Positions 25,600 to 39,400 of a DNA stretch of 64,000 bases are shown one piece after another. The position numbers and the translations under genes were made by a program. This DNA comes from Paralvinella palmiformis (taxonomy: Eukaryota > Annelida > Polychaeta > Terebellida > Alvinellidae), in NCBI GenBank assembly GCA_025642065.1, contig JAODUP010001208.1:1-64000 (forward strand), read 5' to 3'. Below the pieces are notes generated by a model. That model did no database searches. It was not told the origin of the DNA and was given only the letters and a program-made list of their open reading frames with translations. The number at the start of each line of letters is the position of its first letter. Positions within the stretch are counted from its first letter, which is position 1.

Positions 25600-26965
25600 T
25601 GTTTTCAGTCACCTACCGAAATTACACATTTATTTTAACTCTCATTAACACTATCATACATTAATGTCATAATTTGGATGAGAAAATGACCACATAATCT
25701 ATGAAAACCTTGTGCAGTCTAGAGGTGTGTTTATATGAATGCAACAGACACATTGTCCTCCTATTTATAGGAGACACAGGAGTCTGAAAGGTATGTAGAT
25801 CAAACGGGCTGTAAGCTGTTACGGATGACATGATACAGCCGATAAGATAGCCTAGTTGATTATCATCTACCTTTCAGATGTCACTATTGACATGAGCTGA
25901 GGACAATTTAAGATGAACAGAGTTTATAGAAGTTGTTTCTTACAATTATTCTTCTTTTTATCAACACGTGTACTTGTGAATAGCTTGGAGGCTAAATAAT
26001 ATCATTTTAATTTAGAATATGTTATAAGTATGAGATGGCTTAGGGCAGTATAATACTAATATTAATTGATTAACACAGAATACAATTTAGCAATGCCAAT
26101 CCATTCCTAATCTACACTTATTATATCAGTCACAATATTAAGATATCGCTCTTAACACACGTTTCTGTATTCTTCCATTAACAGAGGAGCAAACAGTACC
26201 GTAAGTATTACTGAAGCACGTGAAATGACAAAACACGGATATATAAACAAAGGAATCTTGAATATTTATGACACGGAACTGTTCACATTGTCATCTTCTT
26301 GGCAATGTTGGCTATTGAAATGAACTAGAACAGGAAGAAAGAAGATCTGGATAATCTTAGCAAAAGTAGATATAGTTTAGATTAATGTTACTTCTATTAA
26401 ATATGCATAAGTAGGCTGATACATATTGTTGTTACATTCAAAGCAAACAAGTTAAAAGGAGAAACATCCGACTAATTTCAAACTTAAATGAAAATATCTC
26501 ATCAATGTCGCGAAATTTAAAATATGTTTCACATTTATCTGTTAATGAAGGAAAGCATCTTATAAAGGTAGGTTTCGTGAACTAACCAAGCTTGTAATGA
26601 TTCCTTAATAAATTATTTATACGTTATGTCAAATAGTTCCCAGAAATGACATTAGCAGGTACTTCAACACTACCAATGACCCTAGAATAAGATAAATCTG
26701 TATACTATTATTCTTTAAAGTTAAATTCTTCAATTAGCCATATACTGGCGAGATAATATAAGCATACAGATATACCTTATAGTTTACAAGATAAAGAGGA
26801 CATGATGGCATTATTTAACAGAAATATGAAGGTGTCATTGGTGTATCGAAGTGACCTGCCATCTTTATTTGTATCACTTATAAAACCCTTGAAAGATAAC
26901 GATAGTTGCAATTCATTAGCTCTCTAGTACAGTTTATAAGCAGACAAAAAACAGACACGAAAGGA
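25600..26965 (+). mobile_element. Possible deletion derivative of the 19-24 kb element
   Basis: The first part resembles the left non-coding region of the candidate element: GGATGAGAAAATGACCACAT beside GGGTGAGAAAATGAAAACAT, CTGTAAGCTGTTACGGATGA beside GAGCTGTCAACTGGTACGAA, and TAAGATGAACA in both. The last part resembles the right non-coding region (GTATCGAAGTGACC, ACTTATAAAACCC, ATTAGCTCTCTAGTA). Between them there is no coding homology. The alignment is by eye and fairly diverged, and the inverted arms themselves are not clearly present. Confidence 0.45.
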
Positions 26966-26999
26966 AAATATATGATTTCCACCATGTCATTTTAGCTTG

Positions 27000-27640
27000 G
27001 TGACGAAATTGCTAGTATATGACAGATGTAATGTTCACGGTTAGCTGTCTTTTGGGTAACTGTATTAATTAAGAAAATGAGTTTCGGCCTGTGGATGTAT
27101 TTATGTATATGCTACAGTTAATCTGTATAATTAGATAATATGCATATTAACGGAAGGCTTTAGGTAATGTGTATTAATTCTCAGTTAGCAATTCACGTAT
27201 GTCCTGACTATTTCTAGTAATATGCATATTAGCTGATTATACAGAGTAACCATAACACAGGTAGATAGATGGATTTGCTCAGTTCACATAACAATTATAC
27301 AAGAAATTATAATATTAAAATTATTAATGATTAATCTACAATGTGAACTGAGGAACCAGGATTGCTATTGCTGTCTTCCTCCAGGCCCACCCTCCCCTAC
27401 CCCCAAACATTAATAGATATATACAAAAAATAGGAGATTATCTGAAGGCGGAGTGGATGACTGACCCAGGTAGGAGACATGACCGAAAGTTAAATCACTG
27501 TTTGTGTTACAATACAATAACCAGACCAGCAGAAAATAGAGAGTTTAGAGTTAATTAAACCTCAATTTTGAATACAATTGGTAATATTCATAATCAATAC
27601 TAAGACATTATATAACAATATAATATAAAGTTTTTTTTAA
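27000..27640. other. AT-rich spacer, nothing assignable
   Basis: No recognised feature apart from short CCACCCTCCCCTACCCCC near 27385. Confidence 0.5.
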
Positions 27641-27654
27641 ATATTGGTTCAGAA

Positions 27655-28847
27655 TGGCTGTTATACAGTACCTAACAGTTATACTGTACCTAACTGTTAT
27701 ACTGTACCTAACTGTTTTACTGTACCTAACTGTTATACTGTACCTAACAGTTATACTGTACCTAACAGTTATACTGTACCTAACAGTTATACTGTACCTA
27801 ACAGTTATACTGTACCTAACAGTTATACTGTACCTAACTGTTATACTTTACCTAACTGTTATACTGTACCTAACTGTTATACTGTACCTAACAGTTATAC
27901 TGTACCTAAATGTTATACTGTACCTAACTGTTATACTGTACCTAACAGTTATACTGTACCTAACAGTTATACTGTACCTAACTGTTATACTGTACCTAAC
28001 TGTTATACTGTACCTAACAGTTATACTGTACCTAACAGTTATACTGTACCTAACAGTTATACTGTACCTAACAGTTATACTGTACCTAACTGTTATACTG
28101 TACCTAACAGTTATACTGTACCTAACAGTTATACTGTATCTAACAGTTATACTGTACCTAACAGTTATACTGTACCTAACAGTTATACTGTACCTAACTG
28201 TTATACTGTACCTAACAGTTATACTGTACCTAACTGTTATACTTTACCTAACTGTTATACTGTACCTAACTGTTATACTGTACCTAACTGTTTTACTGTA
28301 CCTAACAGTTATACTGTACCTAACAGTTATACTGTACCTAACAGTTATACTGTATCTAACAGTTATACTGTACCTAACTGTTATACTGTACCTAACAGTT
28401 ATACTGTACCTAACTGTTATACTTTACCTAACTGTTATACTGTACCTAACTGTTATACTGTACCTAACTGTTTTACTGTACCTAACAGTTATACTGTACC
28501 TAACAGTTATACTGTACCTAACTGTTATACTGTACCTAACAGTTATACTGTACCTAACTGTTATACTGTACCTAACTGTTATACTGTACCTAACAGTTAT
28601 ACTTTACCTAACTGTTATACTGTACCTAACAGTTATACTGTACCTAACTGTTATACTGTACCTAACAGTTATATTGTACCTAACTGTTATACTGTACCTA
28701 ACTGTTATACTGTACCTAACAGTTATACTGTACCTAACTGTTATACTGTACCTATCAGTTATACTGTACCTAACTGTTATACTGTACCTAACTTTATACT
28801 GTACCTAACAGTTATACTGTACCTAACTGTTATTCTGTACCTAACAT
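27655..28847. repeat. 18-bp minisatellite, about 66 units
   Basis: Unit is close to GTTATACTGTACCTAACA with an A or T at the last position; rarer variants have TTTTAC, ACTTTACC, GTATCT or AAATG. Because 18 is a multiple of three, long frames stay open on the plus strand (405 and 384 codons) and encode YTVPNS/C or ILYLTV repeats. These are consequences of the repeat, not evidence of a gene. Blocks 28201-28320 and 28381-28500 are identical, showing a 180-bp (ten-unit) higher-order duplication. Confidence 0.97.
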
Positions 28848-28869
28848 ATGATTCTGTTTGATCGTTTTT

Positions 28870-29570
28870 TTTTCTTCAATACAATAGCACGTTTAAGACT
28901 CAATTGATTTACATTTCTACATACCAATATGATTTTGAGATTTGTTATTTATGTGATTTATATGATATTTCCATGCAACTGATCCATCAAATAGTACAAC
29001 AAGAAACTTTGTGCTTTCCTCCTTATACCAGACCACTAAACTCAAATTTAGCGTTTGATGGCTTAATTATTATATGAATTGGGTCTTTTGGGGATTAAGT
29101 GACAGTCTTCTAGCGCCAAACCAGTTAAATAATTTGTTGGCTTCAATGATTTCCTTTTCCAATAATAATCAGGGCTCAGAATCAGATAGAAACAATGTGG
29201 TGTCGTCTGAAAATGATAATATATTGCCATTGGTACATTGAACAATGTCATTTACATACAATAGATACAAGAGAGGCCCTAAACCTGATCCCTGTGGGAC
29301 ACCATAATCCATTTTGCAAACTTTTGACTGACTCTTTCCAATTTGAAAAAATTGCTGTCTATTTGTACGGTAATTAACCAACCAGTTATTAATGTTGCTC
29401 CCTAACCCACAGTGTTCCTTTTTTTTTAAAAGATAATAGAGTGACTAATAACGTCAAATGTTTGAATTTATTTACAATTTCCATAATTTGTACTTAATCA
29501 ACTGGTTCAAGGAACATGTTATTAGATTAGTTTATTTTTAGATAATTTGTAAAATGCTTATTTCAATTAG
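28870..29570 (-). mobile_element. Non-LTR retrotransposon RT fragment
   Basis: Minus strand, in order: NVPN.NKHFTNYL and EPVD.VQIMEIVNKFK (pre-RT region, about 29575-29460), then after an internal loss VNYRTNRQQFFQIG, YGVPQGSGLGPLLYLLYVND (29300 region), the catalytic block LSFSDDTTLFLSDSEP with FSDD for YADD, and downstream KFLVVLFDGSVAWKYHINHI (about 29010-28950). It stops at the edge of the minisatellite. It is Jockey/CR1-like, 5' and 3' incomplete, and frameshifted between the blocks. Confidence 0.85.
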
Positions 29571-29630
29571 GAACATTTTCACTTGTACCTTTGCCTTTTT
29601 GGGCATAATTTTTTTTATATGTTTGTGTGT

Positions 29631-29693
29631 CTATATATATATATATATCGAGCGATCAGGCTGAGGTCAATATGATGTGTGTGTGTGTTTGTT

Positions 29694-29777
<84 letters not shown>

Positions 29778-29930
29778 GTGTGTGTGTGTGTGTCTGTGTA
29801 TGTGTGTGAGATAGAGAGGGATAGAGAGAGAGAGAGTGAGTGACTGACTGACTGACTGAGTGAGTGAGTGAGTGATAGAGATAGATAGATAGATAGAGAT
29901 AGATAGATAGATATATATAGAGATAGAAAG

Positions 29931-29972
<42 letters not shown>
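29631..29972. repeat. Long compound microsatellite (TA, GA, TG, GTGA, GATA)
   Basis: A TA block, about 14 GA units, a TG block, then GAGT/GACT and GATA tetranucleotides, then GAAA/GA. All frames across it on both strands are artefacts, including a 162-codon minus frame. Confidence 0.96.
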
Positions 29973-29974
29973 GC

Positions 29975-30460
29975 ATGTGCCAGTAGGCGCTGATGTTGCC
30001 ATTGAACAGAAATCGAGAACTGTTCATGCTGGAACGTGTATTCTATTTTTTTTCCAGCATTAACTCGGTTCGTTTTATCATCAGATAATATGTCAACAGA
30101 CAATTAGTATCTCTCGATACAGTTTACCTTTAAAATACCAAAGTTTATTATGTTAGGATACCGCAATGACCTTCAACTCTGCCAGATAATAAATGAACGT
30201 TACAGCTATTTTACAGTCGTTTTTGGCATAATAAAATAAGCAATGAGAGTTAATTGGTGTGGGCGAGTTTGGGAGTGATAGGTGTTTCTTTTTTATTCTC
30301 GATATTGGTCACACCGTAGATATTTGAGCTAATGTGGTTTTCCTGGGGATCCTACAAACTCTGGAAACTGATGTCGATTCCAACTGTAACCTTTAAGTTT
30401 CATGTACCCGTACTCTGCTGACTATGGGCGAGTCCTGTTTCTAATAAAATATATGTTTAA
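29975..30460. other. Spacer, nothing assignable
   Basis: No recognised feature. The right part may still belong to family A, but no second copy supports it. Confidence 0.4.
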
Positions 30461-30461
30461 A

Positions 30462-31872
30462 TTCCAGCTCCATAATAGACGCTACCTCGAAATAATTTGA
30501 TAACGTTAGGGTAAAACGATTATTACAAATTTACATCATCCCATACCTGACTAACTCATCATCGTTTGATCAAATAAGATACGTTTATCACATGTTTCCT
30601 TTATTGGCAATGAGGAACCTTGTTAAGTAACCCGGTCACTTGCCCAATGTGCGACTCAAGAAATCTTCAACTTCATGAAATAATGTGTCCTGTCCGATTT
30701 CAAATACTCCATCTTGTTCCCTTCATTAAGTCATCCGAAGGGACAATGAACGATATACTAGAATTATTACCTGCCATCACCGTCGTCCGAGGTTTGATTC
30801 AGTTAATGGAATAACGTTAGCTTCTTGTGCCTGAAATATCCCCAGAACTCAGACAGAACTTGGTCAAAGACGACCTACAACAGAGTTGTACAGGATTTAA
30901 TTTGTTCACAAGATTATATCTAATATCAGGATCGGTTATATGAAATAAATATGTAATAAATAATAGTTTAATAAAGTAATGTTTATTAAAATTATAACAT
31001 TAACTAACAGCTGATATACATTTCATAAAAAAGTCATAAACTATTTGAAAATTTGACGGCTTAAATAATTATAAAAAATTTAATTATTTGACGACTCTCA
31101 TTGAGAATGTTTAAATTGATGGTACATAATAATTAAATTTAGTTTTTTTATTGATCTTTTCTGTAATTGATTATAGAATATATAGAAATAGCATTACACT
31201 TAATTAGAGCTGAATAGATGTATTTTCAACAAAAGTAAGTATTTATACATCTTAACAAAATATTAGAATATTATAACTTTTTGTCTTTATTGTATTTGAC
31301 TATTGTTTCATTTATCTGATCGATCTAGAATAAAAGTCTGTTTTTAGAAAGTGATTATTATTTATAGCACAATCAACGGGACTAGATAGTAGTTTGAGCA
31401 TCAGAAATGCTCACACAGTCAGACACAAAGTCGGTTATGACGCATGTTAGGTATATCACTTATGTCGTTGACAAAGTGTTGTCATAGAAATCTGACGCTA
31501 ATGTTACTGGATGTCTCTCTGGTGTTTAAATTTCAAGCTTTCTTTTAATTTTCCAAAGGAATCATAAACATATAAACGTTCACCCAAAATACCCAAACAT
31601 ATAACATACCACTATACCCATATATCTCAGCGAAATATATTGGGTTTTAGTATATCGTTCCTTAATGCTTTATCTACCTTTTAGGACAAACATCTCTCTA
31701 TTTCTCATATTATCACTTATAAACAAACTACCTTTAGTTCATTAATGTCAATACACATCTATCAAGTATCAGGTTTTCCACTTATAGCCTATCTGTTACT
31801 AATTAGTAATTAATTACGATGGTAAAGTTCTGGTTAGTTGCCATCAGTAACATATACCTGGACAAAATATTC
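30462..31872 (+). repeat. Dispersed family A, copy 1
   Basis: Begins TTCCAGCTCCATAATAGACG and matches 50402 onward. Its middle matches 39620-40800 and, inverted, 49060-49745; its last part matches 48340-48780 and, inverted, 63690-63860. Shared landmarks are TGTTTCCTTTATTG, TCCGAGGTTTGATTCAGT, GTTGTCATAG, GTTACTAATTAGT and CCATCAGTAAC. No coding signal survives. The family is not recognised; its right end, read backward, carries a tRNA-like block. Confidence 0.75.
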
Positions 31873-31881
31873 TGTTGACTG

Positions 31882-31991
31882 TATCCAGCATTTAAATGAC
31901 TATAGCAGGCACAGTACGCTCTTAAATCATCAGAGTTACTACTGACTCATGAACATATACACTGCATCGCATATTGAGCGGTGGCATTGAG
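31882..31991 (+). repeat. Direct repeat, left copy
   Basis: Shares TATCCAGCATTTAAATGAC, AGCAGGCACAGTACGCTC and GAGCGGTGGCATTG with a copy about 600 bases downstream. Confidence 0.75.
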
Positions 31992-32189
31992 CCCAGCTCG
32001 CATAGGTGTTGTGTTTTTTTTATAACAACTTTAGTTGTATATATAATTCTCCTTAATAGCGTGTGGGAATATAATTATCTTTACCTAGATGCAGTTATGT
32101 CCAGTCTGTATTATGGTATTCAAGCCTAACTTTAGACTGCTTGTCATATTTGTCTGTTTGTCTAGCTCACATCAGGTGTTGTTTGAAAA

Positions 32190-32440
32190 TATTAATATAA
32201 AGCATGGACATTCCGTCATAACCGTATGTTTTAGCACAAATGAACAATTTATATTAGTGACCAATATGTCATAGTATTTATTGGATTTGTATGCGTATGA
32301 GGTATTTAACCCTCCAGCAAATATCACAAAGCATATTAAGCCGTGGCTGAGAAGTTCAGTGCGTGGAGACTGTATGTTTCCAAGTTCGGACATCCTGAGA
32401 AAAGGTGATCTAGAGCTGTATATTCCTTGCACTATTTGCG
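32190..32440 (+). repeat. Dispersed family C, copy 2
   Basis: Matches the start of the window across TTGGATTTGTATGCG.ATGAG and the following 60 bases. A frame of 96 codons crosses it (first codon TTG, not ATG); nothing supports it as a gene. Confidence 0.55.
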
Positions 32441-32477
32441 TCTTTGAAGGGACGCCGTTTAGAGTTTCGCATCTGGT

Positions 32478-32624
32478 TATCCAGCATTTAAATGACTCTA
32501 GCAGGCACAGTACGCTCTTAAAGCATCGTGTACTCCTAACTCAGAAATATAATTCGCTCTTAAGTATCTAGTACTCCTGACTCAGGAATAGAAACACTTC
32601 ATTGCGTCCCGAGCGGTGGCATTG
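32478..32624 (+). repeat. Direct repeat, right copy
   Basis: Second copy of the 31882 repeat, enlarged by an internal duplication of a segment ending GTACTCCT(A/G)ACTCAG. Confidence 0.75.
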
Positions 32625-32639
32625 GCAAATTGTTGAATG

Positions 32640-33543
<904 letters not shown>

Positions 33544-33559
33544 ACACACATACCAACAC

Positions 33560-34555
33560 AACCTTTACAAAATAAACAAGCGCATCATTTAGAAAGATTA
33601 TATGTTATTTCTAGAAGAACCTTTTTATATCAATCTCTTTTTATATCATTGACCACGATACAGACAAACAATGATTATTTTATAATGATAAACATGGATA
33701 AGGGTTTGTATTTATTGTAGTTTGGCTTAAGGTGTCAGCAGTTTTGCGTTCGTTAACACAGGTAGAAAGTTTTAAAACAATTGCTTTTGAACGTTCATAT
33801 TTCAAATAAGATTCCTATTATTTTATCAACTCATCATATACAACACTGATCCTCCATTGATACGCCGACCACCAATATATACACCTTAAATATTCGTGGC
33901 TGTGATTCTTTGTTACTTAGCATGATTTAATATTGGTTTCAAGATATTTTTCATTCCAATATTTGGTATCCTATCAATCATTGTCATATTGCTAGCACAA
34001 ATAATGTAAGATTCTTCAGAGTTTCTGTTCAGACAACACAAGATAGATCATCAAACTATCATCTACAAAATTAGACTTGCGATTCAATTATCTTGGTTAT
34101 TACTTTACCTTCTTGAATATAGCCATTATGCCATCATCATGATAAATTACTTTAAACAGTAAGTATAGAGGACATCATTAAATTAATTTCCTTTCATTCC
34201 AAAAAGCGCCCTTTTGAAATCTATTTTTTCCCATGTAGTTAATCTTTACTCACCTACTTACTCACTCACTCACTCTCTCACTCAATGTTATCCTTTTCTA
34301 GGAAAGGCTTTCTCTCCGGCCAGTGACATTATTCTGGAGTTTATAGTATTTGTGGATTTTAGAGTATTTATAAAGTATCAACATTCCCATATCTCTTTTA
34401 TACCACTTACACATTGGTTTCGGCCGTCACTGACCGCCTAATTATCAAAACAACCAGATGATTAATAACTAGCTTTTTAAGCCATCTTTCGTAATATTGG
34501 TCATCGGGAGTAGAGATGTATAGTGCTTTATTCTATCGTAGTCCTCGTTTGATGC
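33560..34555. other. AT-rich spacer, nothing assignable
   Basis: Includes a short CTCA-rich run near 34255-34285. No coding or transposon signal. Confidence 0.5.
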
Positions 34556-34559
34556 CATA

Positions 34560-35661
34560 CTAATATATTATTGGATGAAATCCAGATAATATTTTCTGTT
34601 TCCTGTCACACCCAGCGTGGTCGTCAGATTTTGCCTTATTGGCAGACATTTCAAAACATATGAATATGTCGAACCAATATTCCAGGGCAGATTCCAGTTA
34701 TTCAACAGACTGTTTGAACATGTTTCCGCATTTGAAGTGAAGTTTCGTTTATAGGTGCGACAACACAAACAATTCAATTATGGAAATTTTTAACGTTGTC
34801 GGCAAGTCAACCTAATGAGGCCACTACCTATGTTGCTTTTGTTGGACAGCTGTGAGAATAATTCAAAACTCGATTTGCAGATCTGCGCGCCAATAAACAA
34901 GGCTTCTGCGTTATTTGCAACTTGGTTTGCAGTAATCGTGGAAAGTGTTGCCGTTCACCTGCAAATGGAACTGATCGATATGCAATGCAACACTCAATTG
35001 AAAACCAAGTTTACTTAAGTCGCGATAGTTACGTTTTACCAACATTATGTTCCAGCTGACTAATTCCCCGGACTAATGCATCACGCTCGAATGATAATTG
35101 CACTATCCGAAGGCCGTATACCTAAATGAACAATTGTTCACCAAAGTGATTTTTGCTAAGAGCAAGACACGTAGTAAACTCACTTCTGCACATTTGGAGG
35201 GTACTCTAAGGCTTGCGAGTACACATCTACAGCCTCATATTCAGTGATTGGTGAAGTAAGTTCAGCACCAATTAAAAATTAAATTAAACGATACATATAA
35301 TTAATTCGTTCATGTTTTGTATTTTTATTGTGCTAATAGTATATAATCATTAACATTTATGAAGTTACTATATGTGAGGAGTATATGTCATGGTAGACGC
35401 GCAATGTATTATACAGCTTCTTGCGTTGGAAAATACATATTGACCACTGGCTTAATCTAAATTACACCTTACTACTCATACAGTTCGAAATAAATTCATG
35501 TATTGGTGACAGTTGATCTCAGATGCTCCGAAATTCCTTCAATTTGAAAGGTTGTTTAAAAAATAAATACTGCCAGTAGGAGTGCCAGCGTCTCATCAGG
35601 CCCGCCGACCAAGTCCAGTTTTACGATTTGGCCATCCCCTGAAAAGGGTTGCCGGCCCCTG
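34560..35661 (+). mobile_element. hAT-family transposase remnant with right terminus
   Basis: Plus-strand pieces run in the order expected for the C-terminal half of a ZBED/GTF2IRD2-like hAT transposase: LFEHVSAFEVKFRL (about 34710), LMRPLPMLLLLDSCENN, then ESVAVHLQMELIDMQCNTQL (about 34945, the motif before the dimerisation domain), and SKTRSKLTSAHLEGTLRLAS with LQPHIQ and a stop (about 35163-35250), which is the C-terminal dimerisation segment. The 3' flank has GGCCCGCCGACCAAGTCCAG and ends in GGGTTGCCGGCCCCTG. Its reverse complement CAGGGGCCGGCAACCC is a typical hAT terminal inverted repeat. I did not find the left terminus, so the element is 5'-truncated or broken. Confidence 0.82.
35644..35661 (-). 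repeat. hAT right terminal inverted repeat
   Basis: Reads CAGGGGCCGGCAACCCTT from the outer edge inward. The 8 bases outside, GTCTAGGA, would be the target duplication, but no left partner was seen to confirm it. Confidence 0.7.
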
Positions 35662-35669
35662 GTCTAGGA

Positions 35670-36360
35670 TAAATTATTAAAAAGTCATATCTTACCTGAC
35701 GTTCTTCTTCATGAAATCGCCCATTTAATGGATGGTAAATATATTTTATAACCTTTTGAATAATATGGATTCATTTTTAAGTAACATACACCATTATAGC
35801 CAATTATTAACCCATTGTAAAATACATTCAATTGATTATTAATTGCTTTCTAGTCATATATTACGACTCGCAGTTTGAGACACCTACAAGAGACACCTTC
35901 AAGAGACATCTTAGATGGAAATCTAATTTTAATGAGCCATGGACTGGTTTCGTCGAAGATTTCAAATCACAAGTATTTCATCACAACACTAGCATAATAT
36001 ATAATGAATATCATTTGTTGACATGCGTTTCTTTCAGAAAGACAGATGCAGTTGACATAGTTAGCTTTTAACAAAATATTCTTCGAAAGGAAAATCAATA
36101 AATAGAAGAGTTATATTGAACTAAGTAAATTATCTTGCATCTATAGCTATAATTCATATCGATATATTACTAGTATTCTTTGTATAAATAAGCCTGATTG
36201 TCAATATTTTACAATTACGATTAACTTTCCACTGTACACAGGAGGCCATTATTTGTTAAACCTTAGATATTGCTAATAGTAAAAGAGATTAGAAACCTAT
36301 ATGATTGTCCTACTTATATATATTCAACAGCATTCTCGTTTGCTCCATCAATTATCTAAG

Positions 36361-36362
<2 letters not shown>
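35670..36362. other. AT-rich spacer, nothing assignable
   Basis: A 79-codon frame at 35832-36071 has no recognisable homology. Confidence 0.45.

Positions 36363-36367
<5 letters not shown>

Positions 36368-36407
<40 letters not shown>
36368..36407. repeat. (TA)n microsatellite
   Basis: Pure TA run. Confidence 0.96.
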
Positions 36408-36409
<2 letters not shown>

Positions 36410-39400
36410 TGGTAAACGTATTAGTATTGATTAACAAAAACAGGACTGATATTAATTAGGGAACCTAAAAAATGTCATATTGTCCTTTTGTTCTGTTGTA
36501 TTTTAATACAACGAAGGCAAGGCCGTGTAAATAAGGTGATGACATAATGTAAACATATATCAGCCTTACTGTTTAGGGCAACACAATATGCTAATTGTAT
36601 AATCTTGTTAAAGCATCATCATACGACCAGACGTTGTAGTCACTAACGCATCTTAAATCGGACAAGAAGGACAACAATAGAAAGAAAGGTTAATTGGAAT
36701 ATTACGCTTATCACCCAATAAATCACAGACAGATGGATGTTGTTTGTGATGGGCAATATTTGCTAGATGACATAGACGTCTTCTAAAATGTCACAAGAGG
36801 ATTATCTCATACGTCACGCTATCCATCATTACTGGTATTGATGCCAGTCTCTAATATCCATTATCCTACTTATAATTTATCTTGACCCATCTTTATAGTA
36901 ATATTAACACGCTCTGCCAACCTCAAGGTTGCTTTAGTACAATCATAGTGTATATTTTCTTTATGTGATGTGTGGCTTTGATGAGGGTCGCTTCATTAAT
37001 GGAAATGAAAAATTAAGTCTAGATTACTAATATTCTATATGCAAACTTTGTATGTTTGATGTGCAGGCATAATGATGACTCTTTGTTATCTTATCTCTAT
37101 GTTGTGCGTTTATGTTAGCTTTAATGGGAATGGGAAACAATTCCTAATAATATAACTCATTTGAGTGAAGATTAACATTGTTGCAAGACAAACTATATAC
37201 CAACAAATCAAGAAGCGAGCGTAACATTTAGTATCTTCATTTAAAACTACACAGATTATAGTAGGATATTCACTAAACATCAATTGACCCCCATTTTATG
37301 TTTGATTTGGTGATTATTTAGGTGTCAACTATTTAACAAAGGCATATTTATAATAAGTGTTAATTTTAATGTTTATATCGAATAATCCAACAGTTCCTAT
37401 CATGAAGGTTATGTAGATTATCACATTAAATGTATGCTGGAAAATAATAAAAATGGTATTCTTGGGATTTTACTACAATATATATTGCAATAAGAAATGA
37501 ATATTGTCGAAATAATCGCGTGTTAATATCACTAATACCAGGGTAGGTTGTGAAACCAACATGATTAATAAGATATTTTATACTATAGATATATGCTCTA
37601 AAGGTGTAGAGATGTAATATTTATATATTATTATCGAGCTTAATGAAATTGAATAAGCGGCATTTATAAAAATATGAAAGTATGCGTCGGCGCCAGCATC
37701 CCAGTATTTTGTTGGGATTATGGTCGGATAATATATATACATATGGCGCAAATCTAGATGGTTAACACATGTCTAAAAGTTAGGTAATAAAACACCGTAA
37801 TCCTGTATATGTATACGAATAGAACATAAGTAATTTTCAACTGGCACACTATTAAGGATGCACTGTAGTAAATACGCTGATAGCTAGTCGCAAATATACA
37901 ACACCAACACACTTTCAAACACTTAACATTATTAATACTACCATGAAACAACTACTTATACTGGTTAATTTATTTCACACCACAACAAACAATACTAAAC
38001 CATTTCTAATATATCAGAATGAGTACATGCAAATAACAACAAGCACACTGTGCACATGCACGATAAACAAACATAATTTAAAAGGACTTACAACAATTGA
38101 AACAATACAATGGAGACACATATACTATCATTCAATTTAAAGAGGTTGCCATCATCTGAAATGATGAGACATAAGCTATTCCATTATTTCAAACGTAAAA
38201 TAATAAATAAGACATTTCACAGGGAAACTATAGTAAATTAGAAGATGGAAATGTACAGAAACACGAATGGGGTTTTATTTTCTCACAGGTCAAGATCTTC
38301 TAAGGTTACATGTATAATGTTTGCATCAAATATGGACTTGATTTTTTATGAATGTTTTAGAAAACATTGACACAATATGCACGTATTCGTAACTATACAA
38401 TTATACTGTGCGATAAAATTAATTTTCAAGAACATTACACATAAATAATAATGCGCATGAATTTTGAACATATTACCAATAAATACAGCAAAATCTGTAA
38501 TAATAATGTGATTTTTATTTGACATAATCTGAATAAGGACATCCTCTGGTGACGTAATTTTTTTTAAATAGTTTGTTTAAAAAAGAAAGTATTGATAACA
38601 TATAGATGGGGGGGGGTCATTATCTTATTATCTGAGAAAATTATGGAAACCAGAGATCACATTAGAGATTACTAATCACTTTAAGATAAAGGATCAAAGG
38701 CAACCTGGGTAAATTGATTTGTTCAATCAAATTATTTAGCAGAATTTATGTATGTATCAACTTGGATAACTAATATTGACATATGAAAATGTAATCTAAT
38801 GAAACCATATCATATAAATGTACTATTCCAGAAACAAACTAACCATTTATAGATATAAACAGTATGTGAGCCTACTACTATTTCATATAAAATACCACAT
38901 ACAGCAATATTTGGTTTAATGTCATGATATTATAATTGATCGAAATACTATGCCGTCTCATGGAAATCTATTTTACTCGACAATACAAATGATAATAAAC
39001 ACACCACATATACACACACATTCAATTAATAAAATAATCAACTTACCAAGTAAAATCTGTATAATAATGTATACAGATATGCAGCAATCAATCGTCCATG
39101 TGGCAATTAATATTTTCAATAAAACAATAATCTTTCCGCTCATTCCACAAAAGAAACTCTGTACTCCACTTTTATTTTTGGATTACCAAGAAACGTAATT
39201 TAGTCTCAGCTGGTTTTATCATGAGATAAGATAACAACAGAGAAGTAAGCCTTGGTATATCTAGGTACACTTGGCCTTTGATATACCAAGGTTCATTTTG
39301 CTTCAATAGATATGAAATATCACAGAAGAACTGTTCAGCTGCTTTTCGCTTTGAATCAACACGGGGAGGTTAGGTGGTTCTTCCCGTGTTTAAAATTAGT

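Noticed and set aside
27644..28861. 405- and 384-codon overlapping plus-strand frames
   Set aside because: They are pure translations of an 18-bp tandem repeat. Two frames are open over the same array, as expected when the unit length is divisible by three; the longer one begins at a TTG.
35832..36071. Possible host exon (79 codons)
   Set aside because: No homology recognised, no convincing splice sites, and the composition equals the surroundings.
37680..37740. GC-richer GTCGGCGCCAGCATCCC patch as regulatory element or element end
   Set aside because: No inverted or direct partner and no second copy were found.
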